From: Callorhinus ursinus
Lineage: Eukaryota > Chordata > Mammalia > Carnivora > Otariidae
Assembly (NCBI RefSeq): GCF_003265705.1
Contig: NW_020312968.1
Location: 3,062,612 to 3,126,611 of the forward strand
Direction of reading: 5' to 3'
Length of the DNA stretch: 64,000 bases
The position numbers and the translations under genes were made by a program. The notes beneath the pieces are model-generated. The model saw only the letters and a program-made list of their open reading frames with translations, ran no database searches and had not been told where the DNA came from. This document shows, piece after piece, positions 11,836 to 25,506 of the stretch (position 1 is its first letter; every line of letters starts with the position of its first letter).

Positions 11836-12449
11836 GTTGGTGTCTTGCTCTATTTTTCTTTTGATGAGAATTAATATTTAATAGGACCTGAGGATTGTTA
11901 ATTGCTACAGGGCTCTGAAACAGAGGCAAACAAACCAAGAACAACAAAAAACTTGGCAGGAGAGCACAGAGCAGGACTTTGATGGATTTGTGAAGACAAA
12001 TGATACTTTCTTAATCAATTCAAGATCGCTACTAAGATGTTATTACTCCTTTGGGTCTTCAAACAGTAGATTCACGTTTCCAATGTTGGTTGATGAGTTA
12101 TTGAGAACTATGTGTAATAAGACTGTTCCTACATTGGTACCTCCAAAGTCTTTACATCTATACTTTCAGCAGTGGGTTTGCGTTAGTCATAAGAGTAGAA
12201 GTGTTAGGTCACTAAGTAGTTTCAAATATTTTAGATTTTCAGAACAGACACCACAGTATTAAGAAATTAAAATGCAATATTCTGGTTTTTGGAATTTTAG
12301 ACTTCTGCTAAGGAAATTACTCAGAAGATAAAATGGTAACAAACTTTGAGTCTTCAACAGTTCTACATAATTCATCATTGAACATAGCCATAAATGAAAA
12401 AGATTTATTTTACAAGATGAGTAAAAAATTTTAAAAGCTGATGTCAACC

Positions 12450-12643
12450 GGGGCACCTGGGTGGCTCAGTTGTTAAGCGTCTGCCTTCGGCTCAGGTCAT
12501 GATCCCAGGGTCCTGGGATCGAGCGCCGCATCAGGCTCCCTGCTCGGCGGGAAGCCTGTTTCTCCCTCTCCCGCTCCCCCTGCTTGTGATCCCTCTCTCG
12601 CTGTGTCTCTCTCTGTCAAATAAATAAAATCTTAAAAAAAAAA
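12450..12643 (+). mobile_element. CAN-SINE (SINEC), forward
   Basis: This is a complete SINE with a poly(A) tail and a perfect 17-bp target-site duplication, AAAAGCTGATGTCAACC, at 12433-12449 and 12644-12660. The perfect flanks suggest a fairly recent insertion. Confidence 0.95.
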
Positions 12644-14109
12644 AAAAGCTGATGTCAACCATTTTACAGTTCTTTATTATGGTGAAAGACTTTGGTAGTC
12701 TGATGTATTTTTATTATGTATTGTTAAGTTTTCCATAATATTTTGAAGGCTTTCTTCTTTGCCAATCCTTAGATGTGTATTTTTTTATTGAAAGTCTAAT
12801 ATGACACCTACTTAAAAATTAAAATAACAAAATCTTTCTCTAATATGACAGCTTTCTTTTTTATGTGACTGATTTATTTAAAACATCAAGGCAGAAAGAT
12901 GTGTTCAAATATTTCATATTAAAGGCCTTCTCCATAATCTGTTCAGTTGAAGATGCCCCATAAAATGACAAAAAACAAAATTCAAATTGATATATCGAAA
13001 AATTTCCATATTGAGGAGCTATATGTGGAGACTGCTGGCAGTTCTCTTAATAAAAGAGAGCAGACAAAAACACAGTGTCTGGGCAATGGAAAAATAGGTT
13101 ATTTACTACTTAAAACCATAAAATCATATCATCTCAAGGTTGGGAGGATCTGATGCTTAGAGACTTGAAACTTTTCACTGGGAAAGCTTCTTATCAGAAT
13201 GTGGCACCCAGTTAATGTTGACATACTTAGGCTTTTAAAATATCAACAGAATAATATAGAATTTATATATACCCATATTTCTATATTTGTGTTCATCTGT
13301 GTCTATAGCCTATTGCACTATTCTGTGCCACAAGACATGTATTTTAATAAGCCTTATTGAATATCTAACTACCGTGTTCCAGCTACTGTTCAGTTTGAAA
13401 AGTTTTCTATCTTGCAAAACGTTTTGAGAGAGGGAGAGAGAGAGAATAAGAGGTCACCTGGAAGGGTGAGGGGTCTTCTGTCACTGAAAAACACACAGTG
13501 TAATAAATAATGGCATCATTAAAAACTGTCATCTTTGCAAAATACAGTAATTGCTCTGCATATCCCTTGTACATTTCCCTGTGAACCTGCATAACTGCAT
13601 CTTGCTGGAAACGCATCTTGTCCTCCAGCCTGCTTCCAGCCGCTTATCTGTTCATTACTGTCATGTCTGAGCGGGTTTCAGACATGCCAGGTGTGTGGTG
13701 TCACCTGCCTGACGTCCGTTCCAAACAAGAGACATCTACACGCGTGAGTATTAAAGCAATGGATCTTCCTTATGACAACAAAAAGCTGACTGCAGAAAAG
13801 CAAAGCTTCTGGGAAAAGTCTTCTGAGCACATCTTGGCTTGTTCAGGGGGGTGGAAAACTTGACTAATTAGCTCCAGCCTTCCAGTCTGAAAAGGGAAGA
13901 AATAATTAAAGTATCTGGAGCGAACTGTGCCACACAGCGGCTGGCTTCAGAGGGGGCAGCATGTTAAGAGAACCTGTCCTGAGTGAGGGCTTACACACAA
14001 AAACGTTCTGGGAACTTGTTGTGGAGCGGCAGAAGGCTTGTTTTCCTTTTCCATAAGGACCGGTTAAAAAACATTTAAAATATTTATGAATCAGAAATAT
14101 TCCAATAAA

Positions 14110-14235
14110 GGGGCGCCTGGGTGGCTCAGTCGGTTAAGCGTCTGCCCTAAGCTCAGGTCATGATCCCAGGGTCCTGGGATCGAGCCCCGCGTCCGGCTCC
14201 CTGCTCCGCGGGAAGCCTGCCACTCCCTCTGCTGT
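14110..14235 (+). mobile_element. CAN-SINE (SINEC), 3'-truncated
   Basis: The tRNA-like head and body match a young SINE up to CGGGAAGCCTGCCACTCCCT. The element then stops, without its pyrimidine-rich part or A-rich tail. I see no target-site duplication, so a later deletion removed the 3' end. Confidence 0.88.
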
Positions 14236-15545
14236 AAATTCCTACAACTTCTAACAAATTTAAAGAAGAGGAAAATAGCAACAAAAAACAGGGCTATAAT
14301 TTAATATTAAAATGTTCATCTTCAGAGCAAATTTGAGAAGTTGTGCCATAAGCACAGCTTCCTGATCTTCTTCTTTTTTTTCTTTTCCTGATTGATAATG
14401 TGTTCCAAAGCTCCGGGGGTTGGGTGTTGCTCATCCCTGGGCAGAAGTCCTTTGTCCCAGAGACAAGGTGAGCTGCTCCAGCAGGCTTGTGTAAGGGACC
14501 CACAGGGCTGCTCTTCCGTTTCATAGAATTCCTTTAGCTCATGTTGATGCTCAGGTTCAGCTACTGGAGGAAGGGGCGGCGGACTCCCCCGTTTTCCAAA
14601 ATCCTTCATAAGCATTAATGGTAATGTCACTACCCTTGATTCCTGTAAGCACCTCATTCAAGAGGTTATTTGTGATGATGGACACAATAAACCAGAGCAC
14701 ACCTGAGAGTAGGTGTGGACATTTACTGAGCAACCCAACAGCTTGTATCTGCACAAAGATGAACACCTTATTTTCCAGAAGGTTCTATATTCTTAGTAAA
14801 AGGCCCTGAAAATGTGTTTGGAAGGATAGGGGAAAAAACAAACAAACAAAAAACAACCAAGTAAATTGAAGAGTTCAAAGAGCATTAGACTCTTTGCTAT
14901 CTTAGATCTTTTTTCCTCTGTTCTTGATATTAGTTACTATAAAAGTTTTACAGAAACATTTAGTGTATATAATGTGTGTACTAAGAGTCATCTTCAGTTT
15001 TCCCATGATATTTGGATAAGAAACATTTTGTGAAGAACACCGCCCCCTCTATATCCACCTTTGTGTCCAGAGGACACTTCTTTCCATAGGTGGGGAAAGT
15101 GGAAAATAGGGAAGCAGGTCTGATTGATTTAGTGAATCATGATTGAAATCACAATTTGAGGCTATTTCTCCACCTTACATAGATAACATCTGCCAGCCAA
15201 TTACAATTCTGCCCTTCTATAGGGCTTTATGGAGCTAGTTCAGGGCCCAGAATTGGGGCTGCTAGATACACATGTGCTAATAGCAAGTCATGTTTTGACC
15301 TAGAGTTCTGTGGTATACTTGTGCACACTGCTTGAGACATTTAAAAACAAAATTATTACAACAGTTTTGTCTTCGCAATATAGATTTATTAGAATGTGGA
15401 ATGGATTCACAAGTCAAGTGTTTTAAGTCTTGGGAGGAAAGGAGAAAATCTATGATGACATAGTACTTGTAAAATCCTTCGCTTTATAAAATCATTTTAA
15501 AGCATTATTTGGAAATTTATACCATGAAGTAGGTATAATGCTCTG

Positions 15546-15569
15546 GTGTGTGTTTGTGTGTGTGTGTGT
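15546..15569 (+). repeat. (GT)n microsatellite
   Basis: This is a nearly perfect GT run followed by a GACAGACAGAGAGAGA stretch. Confidence 0.9.
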
Positions 15570-15635
15570 AGACAGACAGAGAGAGAAGATCTATCCCACC
15601 ACCAAATGAGTCTGTTAAGATTTAGGAAGAGAGAG

Positions 15636-15837
15636 GGGTGCCTCGGTGGCTCAATCATTAAGTGTCTGCCTTTGGCTCAGGTCATGATCCCAAGGTCCTG
15701 GGATCGAGTCCCGCATCAGACTCCCTCTCAGCCAGAAGCCTGCTTCTCCCTCTCCCCCTCCCCCTGTTTGTGTTCCTTCTCTTGCTGTGTCTCTCTCTGT
15801 CAAATAAATAAATAAAATTAAAAAAAAAAAAAAAGAA
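15636..15837 (+). mobile_element. CAN-SINE (SINEC), forward
   Basis: This is a full-length SINE with a long A tail. A 19-bp target-site duplication, AAGATTTAGGAAGAGAGAG with one mismatch, lies at 15617-15635 and 15838-15856. Confidence 0.94.
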
Positions 15838-16779
15838 AAGATTTAGGGAGAGAGAGAATTACCTGTAACAAGTTGTTACTCCTAGTTTTGTTATTTTATA
15901 GGAATATAACAAACAAATGATGTAAAATTGAAAACTCTCTTCTGCCCAACTGTTATATCCAGTATGGTCATTTTCACTAACAAATGTTGGTTTGAGCATC
16001 TGGTGTGTACAGAGCACTGCCTTAGGAACTCTGGAGGTTATGAAGTTCAAGATGTTTCCAGGGCTCTCCCGGAACCATCAGTCTGATGGAACTGGACCTC
16101 TGGCATAGAGTAGCTGACCCCCAAATGCATGAGTGACTAGGAACTGAAGATTTCATATTCTCAAAACATGTATTTATTTCTAAATTCTACTCCTGTATTA
16201 CTACACTAACATTTAAGGCACATTGCAAAACATATTTTTAAAAAAATCAAAGTTTAAAAGGATGAGATAAATAGGAATGTGTGTGGCTTCCTTCCTTGCT
16301 CTCAGGTCTACTGCCTCACTTTGGAAACCACTGATCCTAAGATCTCTCTTAACTTGAAACTGAAGTAAATCTAAATAATGTAACACCAGTAGTTTTCTCT
16401 GAAATTTTACTTGATCTGGAGCAACTCAAGCAATCCCTTTCAAAAAACCAACCCACATACATTCTGTAGTTGACAGAAACCACATGGTTCCTGGGAACTA
16501 ATCATGGGTCTTCTTGAAAGCCCAAACCAGTTACAATATTCTTAGACTCTACTGCCAAGCTATGAATCTAAATGTCAAGGGTGGGGCTCAGAAATTTACA
16601 TTTAGGTAATGTTTAGTAAGAGATCCTAGTGCATTCAGCAAGAGAGTAGTATCACCCACGAAGAAACCACATCCTGCTTTTCTTCTGAGAGGCAGGATCC
16701 AGATAGGAAGAAGCAGCCATGTGATGAAATGGGAAGAATATTGGAATACATCTTTCCAGGTTATTAGATATTGATCTGA

Positions 16780-17455
16780 CTTACTTGTTTGGTAGTAGCT
16801 GCTTAGCTTCTACTCTATGGATATTCCATAATTTATCCAACAATTCCTTGATTGTTATGCATGAAGGTTATTTCTTATTTTGTTTTCTTTTTCTCCATTA
16901 CAAATACTGCTTCAACAAGCATTCTTTGGGATTTTATTAAATATCCATATGTAGCAATGGATTTTAAATAATAATAAGGAATTAAAAAATATCCATATAT
17001 ATTGGTGATTTTGTTTCTATAGAATAGATCCCTAAAGAGGGAATAAAAGGTTGGATCAAAAAATTTGAACATTCTGCATTTTAATGGCTACTGTCAAATC
17101 ATTCCCACTTTGGTTGTAGTATTCCTCACTGCTGCCTACAGTCTAACCAGCAGTAGATGTTAATACTCTTAATTTTTTGCCAATCTGATAGTCAAAAAAA
17201 TGACATTTTCTTGTTGGTCTGATTTCCATTTTCATGACTACTAATGAGGTTGACTTTGTTTTCATTTATTCATTTCTTTTGTTAATTGCCCATTTACATC
17301 TTTTACTGATTATTCCATTGGTTTGTCTTTTTCTAAATCAATGTGTGGGAACTCTTTGTATGTTAGGAATACTGCCTTTCTAATGGCAAGAATTTACAAA
17401 TATTATGCAAATATCTCCTCCTCTATTGTTTATCCTTTATTATTTTTAATACAAA
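16780..17455 (-). mobile_element. L1M 3' region, reverse
   Basis: The text 'ggatattccataatttatccaacaa', 'tccctaaagagggaataaaagg', 'cactgctgcctacagtctaaccagcag' and 'ttggtttgtctttttctaaatca..actctttgtatgtt' follows the reverse complement of old L1 3' sequence. Confidence 0.7.
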
Positions 17456-17484
17456 ATTGAACTAGCTGAATTACACATTGTATA

Positions 17485-17670
17485 TATATTATTGAGATAT
17501 AATTGATGTAAATATTGTGTAGTTTCAGGTGTATCACATAATGATTCAATATTTGAATATGTCATGAAATGATCACCGCAACAAATCTAGTTAACATCCA
17601 TCATCATGCAGTCACAATTTTTTTTTCTTGTGATGAGAATTTCAGGATCTACTCTCTTAGTCTTATCTTT
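17485..17670 (-). mobile_element. L1M 3' region, reverse (second fragment)
   Basis: 'attgagatataattgatgtaaa', 'gtttcaggtgtatcacataatgattcaatattt', 'gaaatgatcaccgcaacaaatctagttaacatcc' and 'cttgtgatgagaat' match a reverse L1 3' end. Confidence 0.75.
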
Positions 17671-18229
17671 TTTTTGGGTGCTGTTTTGCTACCAAAATTT
17701 CACTGCATTTAAAGATACTAACTAATGATACATTTCACACTTTAGATTTAAATTGAAGTTGCATTAGCATTTGTACCTGAGGCTAATGACAAAACAGAGG
17801 AGTAAATGTACTCCAATCAAGAGCTAAGAGACCAAGACGGAGTCTGACCTGTATTATTGCAACATTTTCAGAAAGCACATTTTCCTTTTTTGAGGAAAAG
17901 ATGACACAGAGTGTATCATTGTTCTTTAGTGCTCAAAATGATGATGCCATATTAAATAATGCATGCTTATTGCATCCCTAATGCAACTTACTGCTCCGCA
18001 GATGCCCAAAACCGAAGGACAAAGTAATATCTTATTGGTGTTGCCAGAGTTGAATATGTTAATAATATTTTAATAGTTTACTTGTCAATGAGAGTAGGAT
18101 AAACATCCTCAAAGATATGCAGAGAAAAATCTCATATAAAGACAATAGTGTTTAGTGTCCATATGAAAAAAATGATGTAAAACCCTCATAATCATAATAA
18201 ATGCAAATTCACTTTAAGTTGCTATTTCA

Positions 18230-18895
18230 CTTGTGAACATGATAATGCTTAAACACAGAGTTGAAGCCATAAAAATCAGGTATCTCTATAGGTGAAAATG
18301 TAAATTTTTACAACCTTTCTGGTAAGCGTTAAAACACATTCTTTGACCCGGGAATGTAAAATTCAGGAGTTTATCCTGAAGAAATAACTAGGCATGAGCA
18401 CAAAAATGTTATCTTCCAAATATTCCCTGCATTCTTATTTATATTATAAAAAATTAAAATAACTTAAATCTACAACAGTAGAGGATTGACTAACTATTAT
18501 ACTGATACTTACAAAAGAATACTATATCCACTAAATACCATAATTCCTTCATCATTCAGGTTTTCAATAGTTATTGAGCACCTACTGTATGCAAAGCAAT
18601 AGGCTGGGAGCTAGGGTTACAAAAGCAAACACATGTTGCCACTGACCGTCACATTTATATTTAAGAATTTTAGAAGAATACTAAAATGTTGACAGACGTT
18701 ACAAAATGTTATGTGTAATATGATCACAGTATTGCAAAAGAGAACACTTGTTAAAGTATGGAAAAAGGTTGAAAGGAGTACACAAAATGTTCATAGTGAT
18801 TCCTTTGGGTCTTGAGGGTTTATTTCTTTCTGTTTCTATATTTTCCAAATGTTTTATAATGAATATATTTTCTACAGCAATTAACACTACTCTGA
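18230..18895 (+). mobile_element. L1M ORF2-end/3'UTR fragment with a MIR-like insert
   Basis: 'acaacctttctggtaagc', 'ctttgacccgggaatgtaaaattcaggagtttatcctgaagaaataa' and later 'acaaaatgttcatagtgattcctttgggt' to 'attttccaaatgttttataatgaatatattt' follow old L1 order in sense. At 18545-18640, 'agttattgagcacctactgtatgcaaagcaatag' looks like a reverse MIR/L2 tail inserted in it. Confidence 0.7.
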
Positions 18896-19119
18896 TAGTA
18901 TAGTATAACTATAAATTTGACAGCACAAATTAGCCCTCGTGACATGGGGGTAGGTTTCCATACATGTATATAAGGGCTATTCTTTTTCATTAGGTTTTTA
19001 AAACTCTTGTATTGCTTTGACAGCAATCATTTAGTAAAAGAAACTCTTCAAAGCTTTCTCTAAAGTTCAGTTATCTGCTAGGTCGTTTTGAATTCTGGAA
19101 TGACTCCAACCTGGAGGTC

Positions 19120-19295
19120 TGTCTTAGTCTGCTCGGGCTGCCATAACAAAATAACAAAATGATACTACAGACTGGATGGCTTAAAAAATAGAAATTTTTT
19201 CCTCACAGTTCTGGAGGCTGGAAGTCCAAGATCAGGGTGCCAGCATAGTTGAGTTCTGGTGAGGGCCCTTTTCCTGGCTTGTAGCTGTCTTTTCC

Positions 19296-19330
<35 letters not shown>

Positions 19331-19488
19331 GGGAGAACAAGAGATTTCATCTTGAGGTCTCCACCCTCAAGACTTCATCTAAACTTAATTATTGCCCTAA
19401 ATCCCCATCTCCAAAAAGCATCACACTGGGGATTAAGGCTTTGAAATATGAATTTTGGGGGCACACAATTCAGTCCATAGCAAGGTCC
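19120..19488 (-). mobile_element. MST/MLT1-type (ERVL-MaLR) LTR, reverse
   Basis: The + strand reads 'gtcttagtctgctcgggctgccataaca', 'ttcctcacagttctggaggctgg', 'tctggtgagggccc' and ends 'aattttgggggcacacaattcagtccatagca', the reverse complement of a MaLR solo LTR. A (GA)n microsatellite has grown inside it at 19299-19326. No internal retroviral genes are seen. Confidence 0.8.
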
Positions 19489-20869
19489 AAACCCAGTAAT
19501 GGGGCACAGACACAGAAGATCAGAGGAGGTAAAGGAAAGGCTCCTGGACCTGGATGCATGCTCATATGAGTAGATGAAAAAGACTACAGTTGAGTCTGAA
19601 AAGGCAAAGGTTGAGAGATTCAGAGACCTGTAAAACCATGGAGGACAAACTGCTGGGACTGGACATCTATTTCAAATAGAAGGAAGTGGCACGTAAATGG
19701 GAAATTGAAGAGCTATCCCATCCAGTTGGTAATAAATGTATGGACACATTTCCCCCCAAAGTGGAATGTCTGGGAAATAATAATAGGTAGACAAGCTGTG
19801 TAGGGTGGTTCCTATAGGGGCTCTTTGGGAAAGGTAAAGACTTGGAGAGGGGATCATCCTTAACCTTTTATGGCTGAAGCTGTGGGGGAAAAAATAATGG
19901 TGCTGCCCCCAAAACTGTCCTTCGAGGACATTGTCAGAAAGAGAATCCTGAACGAAAATATAAAAATGAAATGCTGTAAGTAAATAACAAATCCAGCCCC
20001 CATCGTTATTATGACCCAGAAGAAGTATATAAACCATATATGAGGTCGCTTATTTTGAGAACACTCTAAGATGGGCAACAAACAGGTTGAGGAAGAATGG
20101 ATTCAGCTGAGAAGGTGTCCAAGGCTCCAGCTAAAAGGAGTCTGATCCCAAAGGAACCGGGGAACCAGATGACCCACCCAAGAAAGAAGGGTCTCAGGCA
20201 ATGCTTGGATTTGGCTTTTGGGTCCCCCACTGCCTACCCACTGTGGCCTCTGCGTTTGACAATACAGAAGGAGGTGCAGGTGCATAAGATCTGAGCTATT
20301 TATAGCTGAGTTTGCTCAGACTGACTCCCAGCTCCTATTTGTCCCCACAGGAGAGATAGCAGTCCAGCTTAGGAAAGAGAAGCCTGAGGGGAAAAATGGT
20401 TGGGGTCAGTTGGGAGGGTAGTGAGGGGAGAGGTTATAGGCAATGTATACTTATCTGAATTGATTCGGCTTCAGTTTTATCAGTAAGTGAGATAAATTAC
20501 CTCAAAATCATTAGTCTTATCATTGAAAGCTTTTTGCCTTTTCCTAATTCCTTGGTTCATATTCCTCTAGTACGTCACCAAGTAAATTAGGACATTTATG
20601 AGAAAATTTAATATAAAATGTCTGTGTCCTGAATTTTCAGATTCTGGTAAATGTTTTTGCTTTTAGACATGACCTGAGGTACAGCTATCTGAAGAAATTA
20701 ATTATGACCATTAGAATGAAGACTAGGTGGCCAGCGGGATAGAGTATCCGATTTGGTGATATCATGGAGATTTTTTTTTTTAAAAGGCACTTATGCTGAT
20801 TCCAGAAATTTTATACACACATATGTGTTCATACAATTGCCACCCTTGAGCTAAAAAGAATAAAGAAGT

Positions 20870-21135
20870 TCTACAGTTTTGATCATGGAGCGTGGTCCAT
20901 AGCAGACTATTAAGTGGAAAAAAAGGAAGTATTTAAAGAGTGGGAATAGAAGAACCCCATTTTTGTAAAGTACATGTGTTAATATATATGCATAAATTAA
21001 AAATGTGAAATAATCAATATGAACTGTTAACAGCAGTTATCTTTGTTTTGTTTATTTTAGTTGTGTCTGACTTTTTATAATTTCATGTATTTTTTTTTTC
21101 TTACTGGAAAAATAAGCAAAAATAAAGAATAAAAT
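20870..21135 (+). mobile_element. L1M 3'UTR fragment
   Basis: 'ccatagcagactattaagtgg', 'gaagaaccccatttttgtaaagtac' and 'gttaacagcagttatctttg' to 'ataatttcatgtattttttt' match an old L1 3'UTR in sense. Confidence 0.65.
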
Positions 21136-21879
21136 AGAAGGGTTTCAAATAACAGGAAAAAATCCCTGTGTTCTGGGGACCTGCGCAGAGAGATAAGCAT
21201 TTCCTTCTTTGTTTTTGTTTTTTGTTTTTTTTTTTAACTTCAGTAGATGCCATGTCCTTTATTCCCTCCAGCATTTTCTCCCTCTGTGCCCCAAACTTTT
21301 AATTATGGTACTTTAGATGTTCAAGTTATGGGTTGGAGCAGCTTTGTTTCTCCCAGGATACGGCTATGAGAAAATTGATGGAGGGGCCTAGGCCTCTAGC
21401 AGGACCCTGGAAGGACCCTCTTTCCGATCGATTCTGTTTTCTGTGGGTGTATTTGAAAGTGCTTTTGCCTGACAAGTGCAATTTCTTTTAATGGGTGGTT
21501 GCATCTGAATATGTAGGCATTTTGCTGGCTTTTTTAAAAGAGATGAGTAAACTTCATTAAGAAGTCTCATTTTTGTGTCGTATAGGATTACACTTTGAAA
21601 GCATATCAAAATTGTGATCTGGAATACTGGCATGCTCGATATATTTTCTTTTATGCATTGATTAAGGAAAGATTCTGCCCATCTATTTGAAAGTATAGAT
21701 GACAAAGCAGTATAATATCTATTTCTACCCATTATCAGGATTCCATTCTGTGTTGGGCTTGTGACATTAGTGATGAATCTTCTGTCTCCTCAGATTGCTT
21801 AATGCTTGGTGTGCATGTGTCACATTTAGAAAATGTATACACTAGGCAATAAATATTTGTTGAACAAGCTGGATGTAAT

Positions 21880-22130
21880 CTCACCTCAGGGCCTTTGCCC
21901 TGGCTATTCCCCTGGACTGAGATATCCTTAGGTCCCACTTCTTCACCTCAGGTCTTTTTCAAACGTTACCTTCTCAAATGATCCTCATCCCAGTGAACCC
22001 TACCCCTCAACTTATTATCTAATTATTTGGTTCGTCATATCTCCTTGCACTCAAATGCGAGAGCCACGAGGGCTGGGATCTGTTTGGTTTACTGCTGGAT
22101 AGCACAAATAGATTTTTATTAGTTGAATGA
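21880..22130 (+). repeat. L2 fragment
   Basis: 'tcacctcagggcctttgccctggctattccc', 'ttcacctcaggtctttttcaaacgttaccttctcaaatgat' and 'gagagccacgagggctgggatctgt' follow the L2 3' region in order. Confidence 0.8.
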
Positions 22131-22800
22131 CAGTAATTAATTGAATTGATAAAGCTATCACTTTCATTTGGGCATAATTTGTCTGTTTGTGAATAATTCA
22201 GACCCTAATTTGAACTGTATCGAGGGACATAGTTATTAAGATTGGACATCTTCGGGTCTATGAATATGTGGAGATGTGAAATAGGAAGGGGTCCACAGAC
22301 CTGCTAGGAGAGGCACAGATCCAGAGAGTGTCACTGTGGTCAAGAGTCCCTGCTCAGTTCCAGGAACCTGGTTCACTGCTGCCCCTATGGATGGGACTAT
22401 TGCCAGAGTAGACCAGGCATCGTAATGCCCCCCGTTACCATCCTTGGACACACCTGAAATCAGTCCCCAGACTTTATTGCTAGGATTTGATCCCTGTGCT
22501 TGGTCTGTTCACACTGCCAAGATCATTTGTGGTAGGAAGCTTGAAAGTGGAGCCTGCGTTCTCTGGTTGTTGACCCCAATTTGAAAAGCCAAATCCTCTA
22601 CATTCCTTGAGCTCACCCACTGTTTGAGTTTACATAATTAATTTCTTGTTTTATTCCTCGAAGCAGGCAGAAGTCTTTTGGAACATGGTTGTGATAATAT
22701 CTAACTTTTGCTACACTTTAATTATATCTTAGTGTTTTTTGGTAAGGTTCAGGCACTTACAAATATCCGAGACTTTTTGAGGCTGAGCCTATTAATCTTT

Positions 22801-23003
22801 TTTTTTTTTTAAGATTTTATTTATTTTAGAGAGAGACAGAGAGCAGGAGCAGGGGGAGGGGCAAAGGGAACGGGGAGAATACCAAGCAGACTCCATGCTG
22901 AGCACAGAGCCCAATGCGGGGCTTGATCCCAGGACTCTGAGATCATGACCTGAGCCAAAATCAGGAGCCAGGAGCCCCACTGACTGAGCCACCCAGGCGC
23001 CCC
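22801..23003 (-). mobile_element. CAN-SINE (SINEC), reverse
   Basis: A poly(T) and AAGATTTTATTTATTTTAGA start leads to GAGCCACCCAGGCGCCCC at the right end. It is somewhat diverged from the young copies. The target-site duplication is not obvious. Confidence 0.9.
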
Positions 23004-25268
23004 TGAGGCCCTCACTCTTAAGGCTCATTGGCAGGCACCAAAGTTACCTCTGATTGTGATGTCTCTTTTGTCTGGTCCAACATTTTCAGCCAACTTGAAA
23101 TTTCTGGTCATCTTTTTGGACTGTGGCATAATCCCTGGGAGGTCTCTTTAAAATGAAAGTGTGGAATTGTTTACGGAGAGGCAGATCAGTCCCTCATAAT
23201 GTGGGCACCAGCATGGCACATTTTGGTGGAGGTGGGTGGTGGGGGAAAGATAGAGTTGGAGCCTGGGTCCTGGGGCACTGACTGCAGATAGCAGACAGGA
23301 GCAAATGCCTCAAAGAGGCCACAAGTAGGAGGGAGATTGACGTGTGGGAAGAAGGGAGGTCAGACGAGACACAGGAGAGCATGAGGAGAGAGGCATGGAG
23401 CACCACAGAGAACCTCAAGATTTTGTACCAGGATCATCTTTAGTCTGATTGGTAAGATGATACATTTTTTCTCTTTAACTGGACAAGAATGAATAAATCA
23501 CAGTCTTGGAAGATTCCTGAGTTCTGAGAATTGGTCCACCATGCTTTGGGTTCACAATCTTAGTTAGCTTCTTTCTTTTTTTTTTTTAAGTAATGATTGG
23601 CTTAGACTTGGAAATGAATTGACACACAAATCTTATTTCCCCCATGTCTTTCATGAAAGTTGATTATTGAGCCAACAGCTGTGCCTACAAATTGTCAAAC
23701 TCAGATAAGAAAGCAGATAGGTCAGCTTTGGGGTAATTTTGATGCTATAAATGTCTGAAGCCTTGCTATATTTAGAATGCATATTTAACATTCTCTTTTC
23801 TCCCTCAACGCCCGTGCTCACTCATTTTGTAGATGCTGAAGTCATTATGGCATTGTGGAGTGGCTGGTGCAGGGCAGAGGAGAGGGCTCTCTGTACTGGG
23901 TCATGGGGTCCGGGAATGATCCTGGCCCCATCACGGACTCCACTGACCTGTATAAAGTATGGTTAATCTTCTTACTGTCTGCCTTACAAGTTCTGAAGGG
24001 AGAAATGAGGTAACGTCTACTTAGACCTTCAAGCTTCTCGGAAGGACAGCTTTCTACAGTCATAAGATTTCCTAATGCATTTGTTTGTGTTGTAATGGAG
24101 TATAATTCCATTTACCTAAATTTCTTTAGGTACCTCTAGAATATCTGACAGTCTTGCACAGGGGAAGCAGTCCGGCTTTCAGATGAGAACTGGGCCAAGA
24201 CTAGAACCCCCAAGGGTACAAGTGAGCCAGCTATAAATTTATGAAGTTAAGTGAAGGAAGCTGGAAGAGGAAGAAAGGGGGTGGTGATGAAGGGGAGTGA
24301 GTTGTAATTACATTCAGAGAGTTTATATCATACTTTCAAGTCATGTTGTTTGACTAAAGATCAGTATCTCAATATATTTGAAAAAATACATGTTTATTTT
24401 AATTTAGCCATAACACATATTAGATGACTCATCTGCAATATTGATCCTGCTCTTACTCTCTGTAAGAGATAGACTCTTTAACCTCCTTCAAGATTTACTT
24501 TATTATAATAGTTTCTTGGGCCACAGCCTGGTTTAAAAACTTGTTTCTGACCCTGACATCAGTAGTTCCATACTAATAACAACTTCAGAGATTCATTTGT
24601 AAAATACCTAGTAGGTTACTAAATAATGCTTTGTCTTTGTTCAGTAGAAAAAAGATTAAGTAGCTTTTTTGGAATAGTAATGAGCAGTGTAATTTTTTAT
24701 ATATTTTTATATATATTTTTATATAGCCTCTTTGAGTGGTACTGCAATGGAGTAGGCTTTCTAGTCAGTCCTAAAAAGAGAAGTTAAAACAAAGGGTGCA
24801 AAGTGGGGGAGGTACACATATGTACCAGAAAGAAGTTAATTTAGATTATAGTTATCATTGGACAGCTTTGTTGTGGAACTTTCTAGAAGCAGGCCTTTCT
24901 TTGGCATTTCCAACCCAGTGTTTCACAAGGAGTTCAGCCTTCTCTAAAGGAATTTTAAGTAACTATTGAGTTAACCAGGAAAGAAAACAGTATCTCTTCT
25001 CTTGCAGAGAGGTGACTATGTACACTTTTTAATAGCAACTGATTTGTATTTTTAGAGCAATAATACTAATCATATCCCTTTGCTGGGGTGGGGGGAGGAA
25101 AAAAATGTTACCACTTTCATTTGCCAAACTATAGAATATAATGCAGAGAGAACATAACCTGTCACCCAGAATGTGGTGGGAAAAAAATAAATCATTAACC
25201 AAATTGTGTGTTGCAAGCCAAGGGCATATGAAAAAAGTCACTCCGTCTCTCAAATTAAGAACATCTTA

Positions 25269-25472
25269 GGGGCACCTGAGTGGCTCAGTTGGTTGGTCTA
25301 ACTCTTGATTTTAGCTCAGGTCCTGGATCTCAGGGTCGTGGGGTTGAGCCCCGCGTTGGGCTCTCTGCTCAGCACGGAGTCGGCTTGAGATGCTCTCTCT
25401 CCCTCTTCCTCTGCTTCTCCTCTGACTCAGGCATGCTCTGTCTCTCTCAAAATAAATTAATAAAATCTTAAA
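25269..25472 (+). mobile_element. CAN-SINE, older subfamily, forward
   Basis: The head GGGGCACCTGAGTGGCTCAG is followed by the older 'ctaactcttgattttagctcagg' variant. A perfect 12-bp target-site duplication, AAGAACATCTTA, lies at 25257-25268 and 25473-25484. Confidence 0.92.
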
Positions 25473-25506
25473 AAGAACATCTTACCTAAGGACATGACAT
25501 AGAATA

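Noticed and set aside
16290..16660. Possible hAT-type MITE fragments ('ctttggaaaccactgatcc', 'ggtggggctcagaaatttacattta')
   Set aside because: Similarity is too short and discontinuous to place an element.
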